A stretch of 64,000 bases of DNA, from NCBI GenBank assembly GCA_047495785.1, contig JBLDXI010000013.1:1674001-1738000 (forward strand). Reading direction: 5' to 3'. Origin of the DNA: Lepidodermella squamata. Its lineage: Eukaryota > Gastrotricha. Under the pieces are notes generated by a model. It was given only the letters and a program-made list of their open reading frames with translations. It was not told the origin of the DNA and ran no database searches. The position numbers and the translations under genes are program-made. Within the stretch, counting starts at the first letter, position 1, and every line of letters begins with the position of its first letter. Below are positions 13,801 to 25,373 of the stretch, piece by piece.

Positions 13801-15489
13801 CGACTGAGCGCCGGGGAAGATTCCGGGAACTCCGGCAAAATATGCCTGACCCGCACCTGGTAAGAACTGACCAGGCCAGGTAGGGTACGTAGCGTAAATT
13901 TGCTGGGCAGCCGGAGCGGCTGACACGACCGCGGCAGGAGTTGCATTTGCCGGGGTCGGAGTGGTAGACGCCGAAGACTGAGCCGTTGAGTGGGAAACAC
14001 CCGGAGCAGCTGGGCCGAGGGAAGAACTTGTTCCGGATGAAACTGATGGCGGCGGTGTAGGAATAGCAGCGGGTATCACCGGGGCCGCGCCTGCAGCCAC
14101 CACCGCAGCCTGAGGAGCCGCAGCCACTGCAGCGGCAGCAGCCAGAGTTGAAACCACTGCGCCAGCAAGAGCAGGCGGCGGGGTGGTCGAGACCGGAATC
14201 GCAGGTACAACAACCGGCTGGACCAAACCGATGGCTGGCGAAAGTGCTGATGGAAGGCCCGGTGATGGCTCACCTGACGGTGGGTAACCCGGCCTGCTTG
14301 AACGCCTCGGGCCTGGAACGGTACCAGCAGCACCTGGCGGAATATTAGCGGCACCGGCTGCCGGCATTTGATAGGCAGCAGCCTTGATGCGAGCCTAAAA
14401 TAAAAGAAAAATCAATAAGGGATTTCAAAGCCGGATATTTTACTTACCCTGATCGGATTTCCAAGGAAAGTGACGACTTCCGTTCGCAAGTAATTGAGAG
14501 CTTGTTGCGCCTCGTGCTCGTCCTCAAATGTCAAATACCATGAATCCAAGTTAACGAAGGAGACTGAAATTGGCTTAGCCGGGCAGCTAGGATCTGCGAA
14601 CAAGTTTTCAATCGTTTCTTTCGGCGTATCAGGCGGCACCTCGCGCATAATAACAGTGCATCTCGAACGAGGGCGAACACGCACTTTTTGCTCGTCCTGG
14701 TCTAACTGAAGTACTTCCGACTCACGAAGAGCGTCAGCCAAAAAACTGATATCTTCCGTCAACTTCTTGACCCTTGGGAACTGAATAAGCTTATCGAGCG
14801 GCACGTACTTGTCAGCGTCCATCAACTCGGTGAGGTATTTATCGCGCGAGAGATTGTCTCTGGAAAAGTAGAACTCGACCTGTTGCCGCAGACGTTCCTT
14901 GATTTGAGCCGGAGTGGCATCGGGAGGCATGTCGTTCTGTTGCATGTCTGAGTCGGAATTGTTCGACGACACCGAGCCCGACGATCGCTGTTCGGCTATA
15001 CCCTGACCGCCGAGCGACACCGACAAATCGCCATTGGTTGAACCCGACGTATTATGCATCTGTGTCGAAGTCGACTTTACTGTGAACTGTCCACTGCCAC
15101 TGCTGGCTGGTTGCTCTGAACCATCGAAATTTGCGGAGACAGCAGGCAAATATGCTGTAAATAACAATGATTAAGGTGGAACTTGAAGAAAATGTGAGCA
15201 ATGACAAACCTGGTGACACCACTGGTTGCCCCGGGTTGAATGGATTCGTGATGACTTGAAGAGTAGGTGCAAGCAGGCCAGTCGCAGGCGCTGCGCCGGA
15301 TTGCTGAACTGCTGCGGCAGCGGCGGCGGCTGCGAACTGAGGCGGCAAGTACGATCCGTACACGGCTGGAATCGGTGTGAAAGGCACGGCCGGGACAGCG
15401 CCCGGAACTACGGCGGCGGCGCCTGGTGCGATCGGCGCGGCCGGAGTGAAGTTAATACCGGCGGCTCGAGCTGCGATTTGCGGAGGAGC
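10886..15489 (-). CDS. LARP4: La-related protein 4/4B (LARP4-like), 5' end unresolved
   Basis: Six exons read in frame: 15489-15210, 15154-14448, 14394-13134, 12801-12309, 12249-11298 and 11233-10886, 1346 residues. A La motif (about 14,930-14,700; V-E-F-Y-F-S-R-D-N-L) is followed by the LARP4-type RRM (R-C-T-V-I-M-R-E-V-P; W-Y-L-T-F) ending in G-N-P-I-R-A-R-I-K-A, which matches LARP4 G-K-P-I-M-A-R-I-K-A across an exon junction. Two C-terminal LARP4 landmarks are present: F-I-L-D-P-G-S-F-P-V-L and Q-I-S-Y-A-A-M-L. In other animals LARP4 binds poly(A) and PABP and stabilises mRNA in the cytoplasm. Between the domains are long Ala/Gln/Ser/RGG low-complexity regions, making it about twice the human length. 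Introns are 53-64 nt except 12802-13133 (332 nt). No ATG occurs in the first mapped exon, so a first exon is missing; 15802-15581 is one candidate. A clear PAM2w motif was not found. Confidence 0.88.
13057..13070 (-). promoter_or_regulatory. Two AATAAA signals inside the long LARP4 intron
   Basis: On the minus strand, AATAAA occurs at 13070-13065 and 13062-13057, about 50-60 nt after an in-frame stop at 13120 reached by reading through the donor at 13133. Together these could form a composite terminal exon giving a protein cut off before the RGG/FPVL C-terminal part. Confidence 0.4.
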
Positions 15490-15580
15490 CTGTGCGGAAA
15501 TAAAACGGAAATGCGTTATTAAGATTGAAGAAAACGCAAATCAGAACATTTAAAAAAATTTAAGTAATCACGTTATGTAC

Positions 15581-15802
15581 CACGAGTACTGGCAGAGAAA
15601 AACAACGTGGCCCTGTGTTGGCAATGACTCTGAATAGAGGCTTCTGTGAGCTGGAAGAAGGCGCGACCGCGGCGAAAACGATTGAGGAACGACTCGAGCC
15701 GTTCGACCGGGTAAGGACGAATAGGTTAGTTGGAGGGGTTGGCGTGCTTTGGCCGAGCACTTTATACGCGCGCTCGGTATTGGGCACAGTCAGGAGCAGC
15801 AT
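15581..15802 (-). CDS. Candidate first coding exon of the LARP4-like gene
   Basis: On the minus strand an ATG at 15802 opens 74 codons to a donor-like GTACAT after 15581, phase 0. This fits the phase-0 acceptor of the next exon at 15489 and gives an intron of 91 nt. The peptide starts M-L-L-L-T-V-P and is Ser/Pro-rich with no recognised domain. The donor is weak and the peptide lacks an obvious LARP4 N-terminal motif. The true first exon could lie further upstream. Confidence 0.3.
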
Positions 15803-16198
15803 GATTTCGGCAAGTTAGCGCATGTTTACGAATAAAAATAATCGCGAAATCGTGGACAAAATTTGCTACAATGGCCCAACTAAATTTCAAGTGGCTGATT
15901 TAACAAGACGAGCAACGGGCAGCAGCTAAATTTCAGCCGAGAGACAGTAATCCGTCTGAAGTCAAGCTCTTATTCCGTCACACAGGCTGTTATTTAGACA
16001 GAGGGATTGTTTGTTTATCTACCGCTACAAGCAGCCTCTCTTTGGGCCGCATGATATGTTTGCACAACAAAAGAGCCGCTCGCGCGCGTAACAATCGCAC
16101 CGACGCCACCTAGCGCTACGGTTAGAAGCCAATCCCCGGGACATATTAGGGACACACGGGCAATAAACGACCGCGCCTCCTTCCGCCTTTCGAACAGA

Positions 16199-16702
16199 TT
16201 AGTATAGGTAAGAAATAAGTACCGAAGCCGGGTCTACGTCTTGGTGAGACGTTATGAAAGACTTGAAGGTGGCACCAACAGGCAGAGCGCCTTCAAAGAC
16301 AAGCCGACTAATCTGGTATTGTCGCAGGCAGATGATAACACTATTGGGAGACAGGTACATAATCTGGCCCGGTTTCAATACCGGCCAGTTTTGCATGTCT
16401 GCGGCATCGCGTTTCGACGCCGCAATCACGCTGGTCACATCGCCAACGATTGGGAATTTACTGTCAACGAGATCGTCACACGTAGATTTCACCGGTACCA
16501 CGAGTGTGGCGTTCGAAGCAAACTGATGAGATGATGATGATTGCAAGTTGTCGGCCGAAGTAAAACACGACTCAGGCCAGAAGAGCACCAATTTTTGAGA
16601 TAACAAAGAAGAGCTTTCGAAGCAAATGCATTCGCCGAGATCAGCAGTCGTCCCCTCGCTACTGTCACCCTCTTTAGTAGCAACAAGAGGGGGCTTACGC
16701 AT
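16199..16702 (-). CDS. Orphan ORF, 167 residues
   Basis: An uninterrupted ATG-to-stop frame of 167 codons, starting M-R-K-P-P-L-V and ending S-Y-L-Y. I do not recognise it. It has no signal peptide or clear membrane helix, moderate complexity and a basic, hydrophobic C-terminal half (V-L-K-P-G-Q-I-M-Y-L). Its location just upstream of LARP4 on the same strand makes it either a separate single-exon gene, an alternative 5' exon, or chance. The antisense strand also has two 90-97 codon open frames, so openness alone is weak evidence. Confidence 0.3.
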   Translation of the reverse strand: MRKPPLVATKEGDSSEGTTADLGECICFESSSLLSQKLVLFWPESCFTSADNLQSSSSHQFASNATLVVPVKSTCDDLVDSKFPIVGDVTSVIAASKRDAADMQNWPVLKPGQIMYLSPNSVIICLRQYQISRLVFEGALPVGATFKSFITSHQDVDPASVLISYLY

Positions 16703-19700
16703 ATCGTAGTAAAAACAATGCAGTAATAAACAACAAAAAGAAATAATAAAGGCGGAAGTGTGTTCTAAATGAAAAAATGAAGATGAAACTGATTCAAATT
16801 AGATTGCCCATCTGTTACATGAAGAATGAATAATCGTCGAGAGCCAAGCATTAAAAAACAGAAACAAATCCTAGCTAGACAGCGGGGTAAAGGTGCGCAC
16901 AGACGATATTAGAGCGTTTTTCCGCTTTCTACACAGAATGTGTGAGCTACAAAGGACGTCTGGTGATTTTAACTTATCGTAGTCACGCAAAAAACTACGA
17001 TGGATCACTTGACTTGGCATTTCGTTGAAGGGTGAAGGGGTAAGGCAAATAAAGGCACGTAATATAATAAATTTTGAACGGAAAACAGCGCAGCTATCGG
17101 TAACAAAATGATGCTCTTTTTCGATATTAAGCGACGAAGGTTGGCATGAAAATATATATATAGTAGGTATGGTTAAACTTTTATAGTGTGAAAATGGCTA
17201 CGTGAAAATTTCTTAGAGGCTATACGCTAATATGGCGACTACTGCGTTTAGAGAAACTACAGCAACAACAACACTAAAAACTATTCGCAGCAGCGCAATA
17301 CCTATATAAAGCACACAGGACGCTGCTGAGACACGTCGCCATATACCTACATATAATGTAGACGGAGAGAGCATCAAGTCTTGTTCTGCTTTTCGCGAGC
17401 TGGCTGTAGGAAGAAGTAGTGTTTGCGAACAGCCGTCAAACATCATGTGAGCGAGAAGACGAATGGGGCCGCGACCACACAGCCGCGCATAAACGCCGGC
17501 AATATATCTCGCATTAAGGTACTACATCGCAATTTACCTACAACGTATTTTGTGGTAGTGTATAAAACTACGTGTTGCTGCTTGGGTGTTGTTGTTTGTA
17601 GGTAAAACGGAGCTATGACCACGACGACGACGACAGCGAGCAAGAAGAACGCTGCGATGTACTGTATTTAGCCCGCAGAATGCTTCGGTTATGATTCGTA
17701 ATAAATAATAGTTATAATAATATTATCATCAATAATAAGATGAGCGCAGAAGCGAGCTCTCAGTGGTAGGTAGAACCAACCGTATATAGAACGACACCTC
17801 AGCACATGCAAGGTGAGGTGGCCTGTGTCGTCGCGGCAACGTTTTCGCCTTACTACCCCACTACTACCTTTATTTCCAGCTTTTATGCTTATTACAAGCA
17901 TCACGATGATAATAATAATAATACCGCAATAAAGAGAGCAAGTGGATGGACAATGATAGTAGTAGCAGAGGCTATCAACGTGGCCGTGCCTCGCAGCTCC
18001 AAACCGCATACAAGCACAAACGGGGACATAATCATCATCATCGTCGTCGTCGTCAGAGAGTGTGTGCACTAAAATGCTACACGGTTTTACTACCATTCTT
18101 TTTAGATGCGACGAGCTCGCGAGACAATGTCCGAGTTTCATTTCGACAGGCGCAGGACCTGGCGCAAGACACGCACAATGGAAGCCGTTAACGGAACGGA
18201 AATAAGATAATGAAACGGCTCATAATGCCATAATCACCAAAACGCAAACATCATAACATAATAAGAACCGGCAATAACAATCATCACCATACTTTCCTGC
18301 CTTTGAAGCATTCACGAAACACGTTTGTACCCCAGGTTATTACCATGATCATTATTATTCCTCCTTCACGCTGTAGTATAATAATATTATTACCACTACT
18401 CTACCGCGATGTGACTCTAAGTTAACGTTTGTCATAAAAACTGTCACGCCGATGGGCTATAACCTAACTAAGAGCATAAACGTGAAAATCCAAGTTTTAA
18501 TCGATTTCCTTCATTCTCAAGTCGCTCGACTGCATTTATTATTCACAGCGAGTTTCTACCGTAAGGCCGGTATTACCACACCGACACCGTGCAACAAATG
18601 AATAATGATGAGTCAAATGAGTGGCAACTATAACGCTAAATAAAACTGAATTGAATCACAACAGCCCTTGTACACCAGCGGCTACCACCCAACAGACACG
18701 CAGAATATTAATGTTACGACGCAAGTCAAGCGAACCATGAAAACAAAGGCTTCTGTGAGTAGTGAGTATAGTATTTGCCGCGACTTCACAAACATGAATT
18801 GAACCGTTGTCCTCATGTTGCTACCATTGAGTGAATCAATGAGATAAGCGCATCAAAGAACTGCATGATACGGACTATCATTTGAACTTATTGTTGCTGC
18901 ATTCATACGCTTAACGAATAAAAATGTGAACAAACTAACCGGATTAGTTAACATGGTCTTTCCGATAGCTTTGCTTCAGTTGTGACGAATAAACGGCTTG
19001 AAAGTTGTATTTGCCAAGTTTGCCAAATCAAATCGTTCGGGAAACAACCAAAATCACCGTGCAGTAATAATGGATAAGCCGCGATGAGTAGAGCCGGGGG
19101 CTAAAATTGACAAAAAACAGTAGGGTCAGTCAAGGTGATATTGAGCATGATTAAAGATGATCAAAGATACAAAACCCGAGCCCAAGAAAGCAGCGACCAG
19201 TTTATAAAATTAAATGTAACTAAAGCTTCAACTAAATTATTTGCATCTTCTCTTCCCATAACAAAACACTGATCATAAACGGATGCATTATCTATTTACA
19301 ATAGTTTAAGCTGACACGATAATCCAAGAATGGATGGATGACCGTATTAGCAGAAAATCTGAACAATGATCATCATCGCCATTCAAGTACCGATGAGCAG
19401 GAATTAGTAAGCCACGGTGAGCCCGCAGTCGTAAAAGTTAAAAATCGTAAAAATGACTTCTTCGTGGTGGGTTCATAGAGAAAAAATGAGATGGGTATAT
19501 CCACAAGAATGAATAGGATAACACGCTTCAGATTTATCAGAAATCCCAATGGAGGCTGAATAATATGCTTACAGGCAGCTAAATTTATATGTAACTGAAT
19601 CCCATCCATCCATCCTACCCATCCCTAATCGAAAATACATGGGCGTGACCGGATACTTGCGAAATGTGCTCTCCCGAACATTCGGCAAGTTAGAATCCTA

Positions 19701-20926
19701 GCACACAGATATAGGAATTGAATGCAATATCAGTAAAAACTCCAGTTTTCGGAATAGCCTAAATCCACACTACACATGATTTCATGATTAATAAGTATGC
19801 TGATACTTTGACAACTGACAAGCTGGATATAAACGATGTAGGATATGAACTTATGAATATACCAATCGCAAATGGCAAAAATGACTTCAAGTATTACTAG
19901 CACATATTACATGATGAGTATTAAATGAGGGTTTATGGCTAATGTACTTAGGGAGAAGGTTTGTCGATCAAAGATGATCCATAGCGGCTGATGTTCAAGT
20001 TCCTTCAACAGTGAGTTCCAGCAAATCTATAATCAAGGAGCAGCTGAACTTGATAAAATATTGGGCAATGGGCCAATATCGAATTCAATCGATCAAACAA
20101 AGCTCCCCGGGTCAAACAAGTAAGTATAACTTCTATAACTTCTAAAAGTTGAGAAAAAATTACAACGCATACCTTCAGAATTTCGATCAAAATCCGAAGT
20201 CCATGAAAACCGGAAATATGCAATTTTTGAACCAGGTATTCTTAAGAATTCGTTTACTGAGACAACAAAGATATCTTGTGAAAACTACGCACAGGCATCA
20301 GCCCGATGATGACTAAGAGGTTACTTCTTCTTGACAGTGTCTAACACGTGCCGCGACGCCCGCCCACAAGCTTCGAGGGCTAGAAAATGAGAAAATTTTA
20401 TTTATAATCTTCACATAATTTATATAAATATCGCTGGACTAGATTTTTGTTTTAAAAAAATGCAAATTGTGGTAAATGTATTTTTACACGGCGCGCGAAA
20501 ATTCAAAAGTTTGGCGCGTCGACCTTGCTGTTCAAGTTGGCGCTGCATAGCGGCCCGAGCGGAAGCAACACAAAGGGCCAAGTTTGCGCCAATTATTTTA
20601 AGAAAATACCGTTGGCTTCATTCTGACAGGTTGATGATGAATACTCACAATGAAATCGACAGAGTGAATTTCGCTAGTTGCTAGTTTGGAATTAAAACGC
20701 ATATTGGTAAACGACCTTCAATTTGCCTTGCTTTTCTCCCTGTTTAATGATGACTTGTTTGATGAGATGAATAAGCTTGGGTGTAAATTTTTCCCTCATC
20801 CGATTTATTCTGTACACAGAGGATCTTGTTTTTTTTCCGAAGTTATGGTAAAAGTATTTTGAATTTTTTATTTTCGATAGAATTTCGGTCACTGATTATC
20901 GCAAGTCGCAAAATAAACATAGAAAC
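16703..20926. other. Intergenic, no confident gene
   Basis: AT-rich sequence with ATA/AAT microsatellites (about 17,700-17,730, 17,910-17,930, 18,345-18,390) and a CAT/CGT trinucleotide stretch near 18,035-18,055. The minus ORF at 17689-18141 is translated simple repeat (poly-Asp, poly-Ile). Nothing else is recognisable. Confidence 0.55.
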
Positions 20927-20928
20927 TA

Positions 20929-21548
20929 CCGTCAGATGGGGTGACTTTGCCAGTCGGGGTCACTTTGCCACGGAAAAATGGGGCGACTTTCGCATAGCCA
21001 TATCTCAGAGTTATCAAGATAAAGGCCCCTTGAGTGGGGTACCGTTGGAAAGCCCAAGAAAATACCAGCTGGAATGCCTTGAACATACTTCAGCCCTTCA
21101 CAATACCTGGTGATTAACCACAGGTAAAGTTGAGCGAAAAAATTGAGTTTTCGGTAGAATTTAGATGACTCTAAAGTCGACCAGGTGTGATCAAAAAGAA
21201 AAATCATTGTCATTATCGAGCAATCTCTGACACAAGCTATCCAGCGGTACCCCACTTGAGAGGCATCCGCCTTTCCACCTGGGGTTTGAGATAGGGCAAA
21301 GTCGCCCCATCTGCATCTAAACCGTACGCGGGGTGACTTTGCCAGTATCAAACGTCAGTTTGTAAATTGGATACTGTTCTAACAGCAACACAAGGTATAT
21401 AATTAAATTCTGCATACTCAGGGCTTTCCGTTGACATCCTATTTCACATACATCATGCATGAGATATGGACAGCGTGTGCGATCTAAACTCGATCGCAAA
21501 AACCTATGGCAATGTCGCCCCACTGGCTAAAGTCACCCCATCTGACGG
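20929..21548. mobile_element. TA-flanked non-autonomous DNA transposon with long TIRs
   Basis: The two ends are inverted copies of about 25-26 bp with a one-base indel: left begins CCGTCAGATGGGGTGACTTT at 20929, right ends AAGTCACCCCATCTGACGG at 21548. Both are flanked by TA (20927-20928 and 21549-21550), the target duplication of Tc1/mariner-type elements. Inside are more inverted pairs: TTGAGTGGGGTACCG near 21030 against CGGTACCCCACTTGA near 21245, and GGGGCGACTTT near 20980 against AAAGTCGCCCC near 21300. There is no transposase, so the 139-codon minus ORF here is not a gene. It could instead be a nested pair of related MITEs. Confidence 0.75.
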
Positions 21549-21837
21549 TACGTACAATTTCCAGGGTGCCCATGATCCAGGCTATCCAACGATACCCCAC
21601 TCATAGGATCTTTACCTCACCTCATTCGATTTTTGATATGCCTAAGTCATTTGACGGTGCAAAAATAAATTAGAAAATAGATTAAGGATCTGTTAGATTA
21701 AATTTTCCGAGATTCGCAACGCAGCAAAGAGGGGTCTTTCGTAGCCATAATTCAGGCCTAGTAAACGCGCTTCAGGTCACTAGCCACGCGGCATTTTATT
21801 TTCGTTATTATGGCCTGGTCGCGCAACTGATATAAAC

Positions 21838-22125
21838 ACCGTCAGTGGGCTGACTTCGGTTTGCCAAAATGGGGCGATTCTGGAAATGCGTAAAATCAAA
21901 ATAGCAGCTAAAAGACCAATTAAGGGCAGGAAACCCCAAGAAAAGGCACAAATTCATTCGTAAAAATTAATGGCGTTTTCCGAGAATGAACTAGAGCCAA
22001 ACTTGTAATAATTTGCAAGTTTAAGCTGTGTGAATTTCAGGTATCTTTATCTTTCAGTAGTCGCCAAAACCTTCAATAGTGAAAAAATGTCACCCCACAC
22101 AGCTAAGTCGCCACATCGGCCGTTA
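21838..22125. mobile_element. Degenerate relative of the 20.9-kb TIR element
   Basis: The left end (ACCGTCAGTGGGCTGACTT at 21838, then GGGGCGATTC) and the right side (GTCACCCCAC, AAGTCGCC, ending CGGCCGTTA near 22125) resemble the ends of the element at 20929-21548 with many substitutions. Between the two, 21580-21605 repeats the internal CTATCCAACGATACCCCACT motif of that element. Confidence 0.45.
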
Positions 22126-23045
22126 GCTGCTTGAAATTGTCCAACAAACACCAGAGTAAATGAGAAAAGGCGGAAATGAGAATCAGTTGTCGATCACCAT
22201 CAATCGCAAACAACGAGCAAATCGAGAAAAATCTTCCGATTCAGGAAAAGGCTTCTAGAAAAATGTAAACCTAACCGATTCTGCGGCCAGTTGACAAGCA
22301 TGAAAACCGTATGTCTGATATCTCTATGTGAATGTTCAATGTCTCATAAGTAACGAGGGTAATACATTAAATAGTATTAGTATAGTCAGAAAACTCAGGC
22401 GGTTTAAAATATCATGATATCATGATATCATGATGCCATGCTATTTCAGATGTCTTTACCCATGAACCAAGTCTCATAACCCAAGAAAAGGTAAACCGAC
22501 GAGAAGATCCGCTAAAATCGGAGCTACCGGATCTGTCATCTGGCGGTTGAATTAGTCGATGTTAAGCCGATAAACACGGTCAATGGCTAAAGGCTTTTTG
22601 TTTCATACAGAGCTCATACATAAAGTATGTCATCCGGCGTCATAGAATTCACTGACTGATCAAGTGTACTTCCGGATCTGGCGGTGAACCCATATTAACA
22701 AGCCGGCCGCTGGAGGGTTCCGGTAATCAATAAGGAATAAAATCTTCCCCAAAAATCCTTCACGAGGCCGATTAAATTATTTCGCGTAGGGATCCGATTA
22801 TCAACATATCTTCTTGGAAACCATATTCTCAAAATTTTACAAAAAGAAAAGCCTATTCACGACAATCAAAGGAACGTTGTACTAATGAAAAATCCATTAT
22901 TAGCAAGAAAAGCCTCCGTTTTATTTCTCAAAATGACTGAATCATAACAACATAAATTTTTTATAGCTTTGAGCATACAATCTCAGTTTCAACCATGAAT
23001 CAACCGATACTTTACAATCAATTGGTATGCTACATGGGATGGTTT
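22126..23045. other. Intergenic downstream of DCAF8
   Basis: Apart from the short ATATCATG palindrome at 22409-22434, I see no gene, RNA or repeat that I can support. Confidence 0.5.
22409..22434. repeat. ATATCATG tandem palindrome, about 3 copies
   Basis: Three copies of the 8-bp unit ATATCATG in a row, self-complementary and able to form a hairpin. No further role is evident. Confidence 0.75.
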
Positions 23046-23051
23046 TTTATT
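23046..23051 (-). promoter_or_regulatory. Poly(A) signal AATAAA, DCAF8
   Basis: Minus-strand AATAAA 84 nt past the DCAF8 stop codon. Confidence 0.6.
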
Positions 23052-23134
23052 ATCAAATTACAGAGATGTCACAGAAATTACAAAACCTTGTTGTATTAGT
23101 AAAAAATATGTTTCGCTTTCCGGCTCTCACCCAG

Positions 23135-25297
23135 TTACTGTTGAGCACATTGAATACGAACTGGCCGTCGACCGCCAGGCCCTCGTCTTCTGTTTTCGCC
23201 CTCGTCCTCTTCATCATCTTCATCTTCATCGTCACTGTCATCAAGTGATGAATCTGAATCTCGATCGCCGTTTTCATCTGGTTCATCATCATCGTCATCG
23301 TCGCTAACCAACTCATCAATATTTTCACCACGCGCGGCAGCTTGAGCTCGCATGTGACGCCTTCTTTCACGCTGCAAAGCTTCCATCAAAATCCATGCGA
23401 TCGACGGTAGCTGGCCATCACCATCATCATCGGCGAACGCAGATGTCCTGTTCTCCGCATTTTTCCGCGCTAGCTTTGTGACTTTTTCACACAATTCAGC
23501 GGAGTCAATCGGCGATGCTCGTTCCGGAGTCCAAATTTTGATATCATGGTCGAGACCGGAGGTTGCTAGGATAGGATCGAAGGGATGAGGTTCCAACACC
23601 TGTATAAACGTTGATGAAACCTTATCGGAACAGACCATAATCCAACTTACATTTACTACTCCACCATCATCCCCATGAAAAACATTGACAATCTTCCCGG
23701 TTTTAGTCTCCCAAACAAAGATGTGACCGCAGTCTGACCCAGAAACCACAAATTCGGAATGAGGTCCGTAGAAATTAACGCCTTTTACAGTGGCATAATT
23801 TCTATGACCTCGGAATCGCTGAATAGCATCTTCACCGTCGTTTTGATAAGACCCAAAGAGATAAATATCATCGTCATTGTAAGAACCAATAATCTGCTGT
23901 CCGTTGTTGCTGTAAACCGCGCAAGTCACATGCTTCGAGGTTCCATCATCATCTCCTAAAATAAATTGAAATCCCTGAGTCTATAAGTTGATTTATATTA
24001 CGATTGAGATGAGGAGGACAGAATTTTTTGGCGGGCCTGTCTGTTCCAGCATTTGAACCAGCCGCTGGGGAGGAGCAGTATCGGCGGTCATACACGCGGA
24101 CAAAAGGATCGCGACCAGACGTGAGAAATTCGTGCTCATTAACCGGGTTCGCGTGAATAGAGTAAAGAGGGATTCTAGCCTGGCGCTCCTTTGTATAAAA
24201 CATTTTAGTTGGCTTTTCTTCTCTGACATCGAACAAATAAACGGCAGCATCTTCTCCGCAAGAGTAGAAGGAATGCGGACAAGATGGATCGAGCGTTATT
24301 TTGTGAGCTGAGCCCCGATGCATTCCAAGGCGCCGGGTGTTGCGGCATTCTCCGCTCGTAGAAAGCTGAGCAAGCCGAATTTGACCTGGGATATTAACGT
24401 TAACGAATTAGTTCACTTAGCCAAAGAAACCCTAACGTACCATCACGCGCACAAGATACAATATGAAGATCTGATGAATGTGGCAAAAATTTCGATTGAA
24501 AAACGTTCGCTTGGTGACCGCTATCAAAACGACTGACCAAGCGTTTGCGAGCCCAATCCCAAATGATCACATGAAGATCGTCGGAACCGGATGCAATTAA
24601 TGAACCTATAAATTTTTCGTCAACACTCCTTTATAATTTTGGCTTAGGGCAAACCGGAATCGTTGAAATTAACAGCATTTACACAGCCTTCGTGCCGTTC
24701 TAGTTTGGCAGCCATTTTCCATTTGCTAATCATCCAAGCGCTTCCTTGGATGGCCAGACGCGGAACTTTGCTGATATCAGGTACATTTGGACGGCGGCCC
24801 AAGGCTCTTTTGATGTGCCACTCCAAGACCTTACTTGGTTTTGCAGTAGTGGATGTGAGTAAAGAAGAAGTCCAGGCGAGCGATGCATCTTGGGGCGCGT
24901 CCTCCTGCAGTCGACGGACGACTTCGTCAAGTTCCGACCCCCTGTCATCTTCTTCATCCGTGGTAGACAAAATGTCGTCACTGGTATTAATGATATCGTC
25001 AGAAAGGGCTTCTTCGTTATTTTGACGGGCTGGACTTTCTTCCATTACATCTGAAGATGATGAAGAGGTTTGGCGTGGTCGAACGCGTTTCCGAAGGTGT
25101 GACCTGTCGCGGAAATTGTTATCTGAAGTGGAGGTATTTTCAGGTTCGTTCATTTCAGCATTAGCACTGCCTGCATTCACTTCTGCACGAATGGGCGGTT
25201 CCGATGAATTTTCCCCAGTCAATGGTGCGCCAGCATCCGGCATAGGTTCAACCTCAGCTTCTACATTCTGGTCAAATTCATTTAAGTTATCTGCCAT
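23135..25297 (-). CDS. DCAF8: DDB1- and CUL4-associated factor 8 (DCAF8), WD40 protein
   Basis: Five exons, 25297-24655, 24605-24441, 24385-24002, 23955-23651 and 23599-23135, encode 653 residues with introns of 46-55 nt, all in frame. A disordered acidic/Ser-rich N-terminus is followed by a WD40 domain from about residue 200. Signature strings match vertebrate DCAF8 closely: G-H-R-N-Y-A-T-V-K-G-V-N-F-Y-G-P, S-E-F-V-V-S-G-S-D-C-G-H-I-F and L-A-T-S-G-L-D-H-D-I-K-I-W. The C-terminus is strongly Asp/Glu-rich and ends R-I-Q-C-A-Q-Q, like the R-V-Q-C of vertebrates. DCAF8 is a substrate receptor of the CUL4-DDB1 ubiquitin ligase. The ATG lies only 71 nt after the WDR4 stop codon, with an acceptor-like TTTGATAG ending 10 nt upstream. 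Confidence 0.93.
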
Positions 25298-25367
25298 TTT
25301 TAAGAGTCTATCAAATATAAAGAAATGATAATTCATAAGCTAGTGATTACATCTGCTGCCTGCATGA

Positions 25368-25373
25368 TTTATT
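25368..25373 (-). promoter_or_regulatory. Poly(A) signal overlapping the WDR4 stop codon
   Basis: The last WDR4 codons read GAA TAA A, so the stop codon is inside an AATAAA hexamer. It is the only AATAAA between the WDR4 and DCAF8 coding regions. Confidence 0.55.

Noticed and set aside
17689-18141. 150-codon minus ORF with poly-Asp and poly-Ile
   Set aside because: Translated microsatellites (GAT/ATT repeats).
20932-21351. 139-codon minus ORF
   Set aside because: It lies inside the TIR element, spans its inverted repeats and resembles no transposase.
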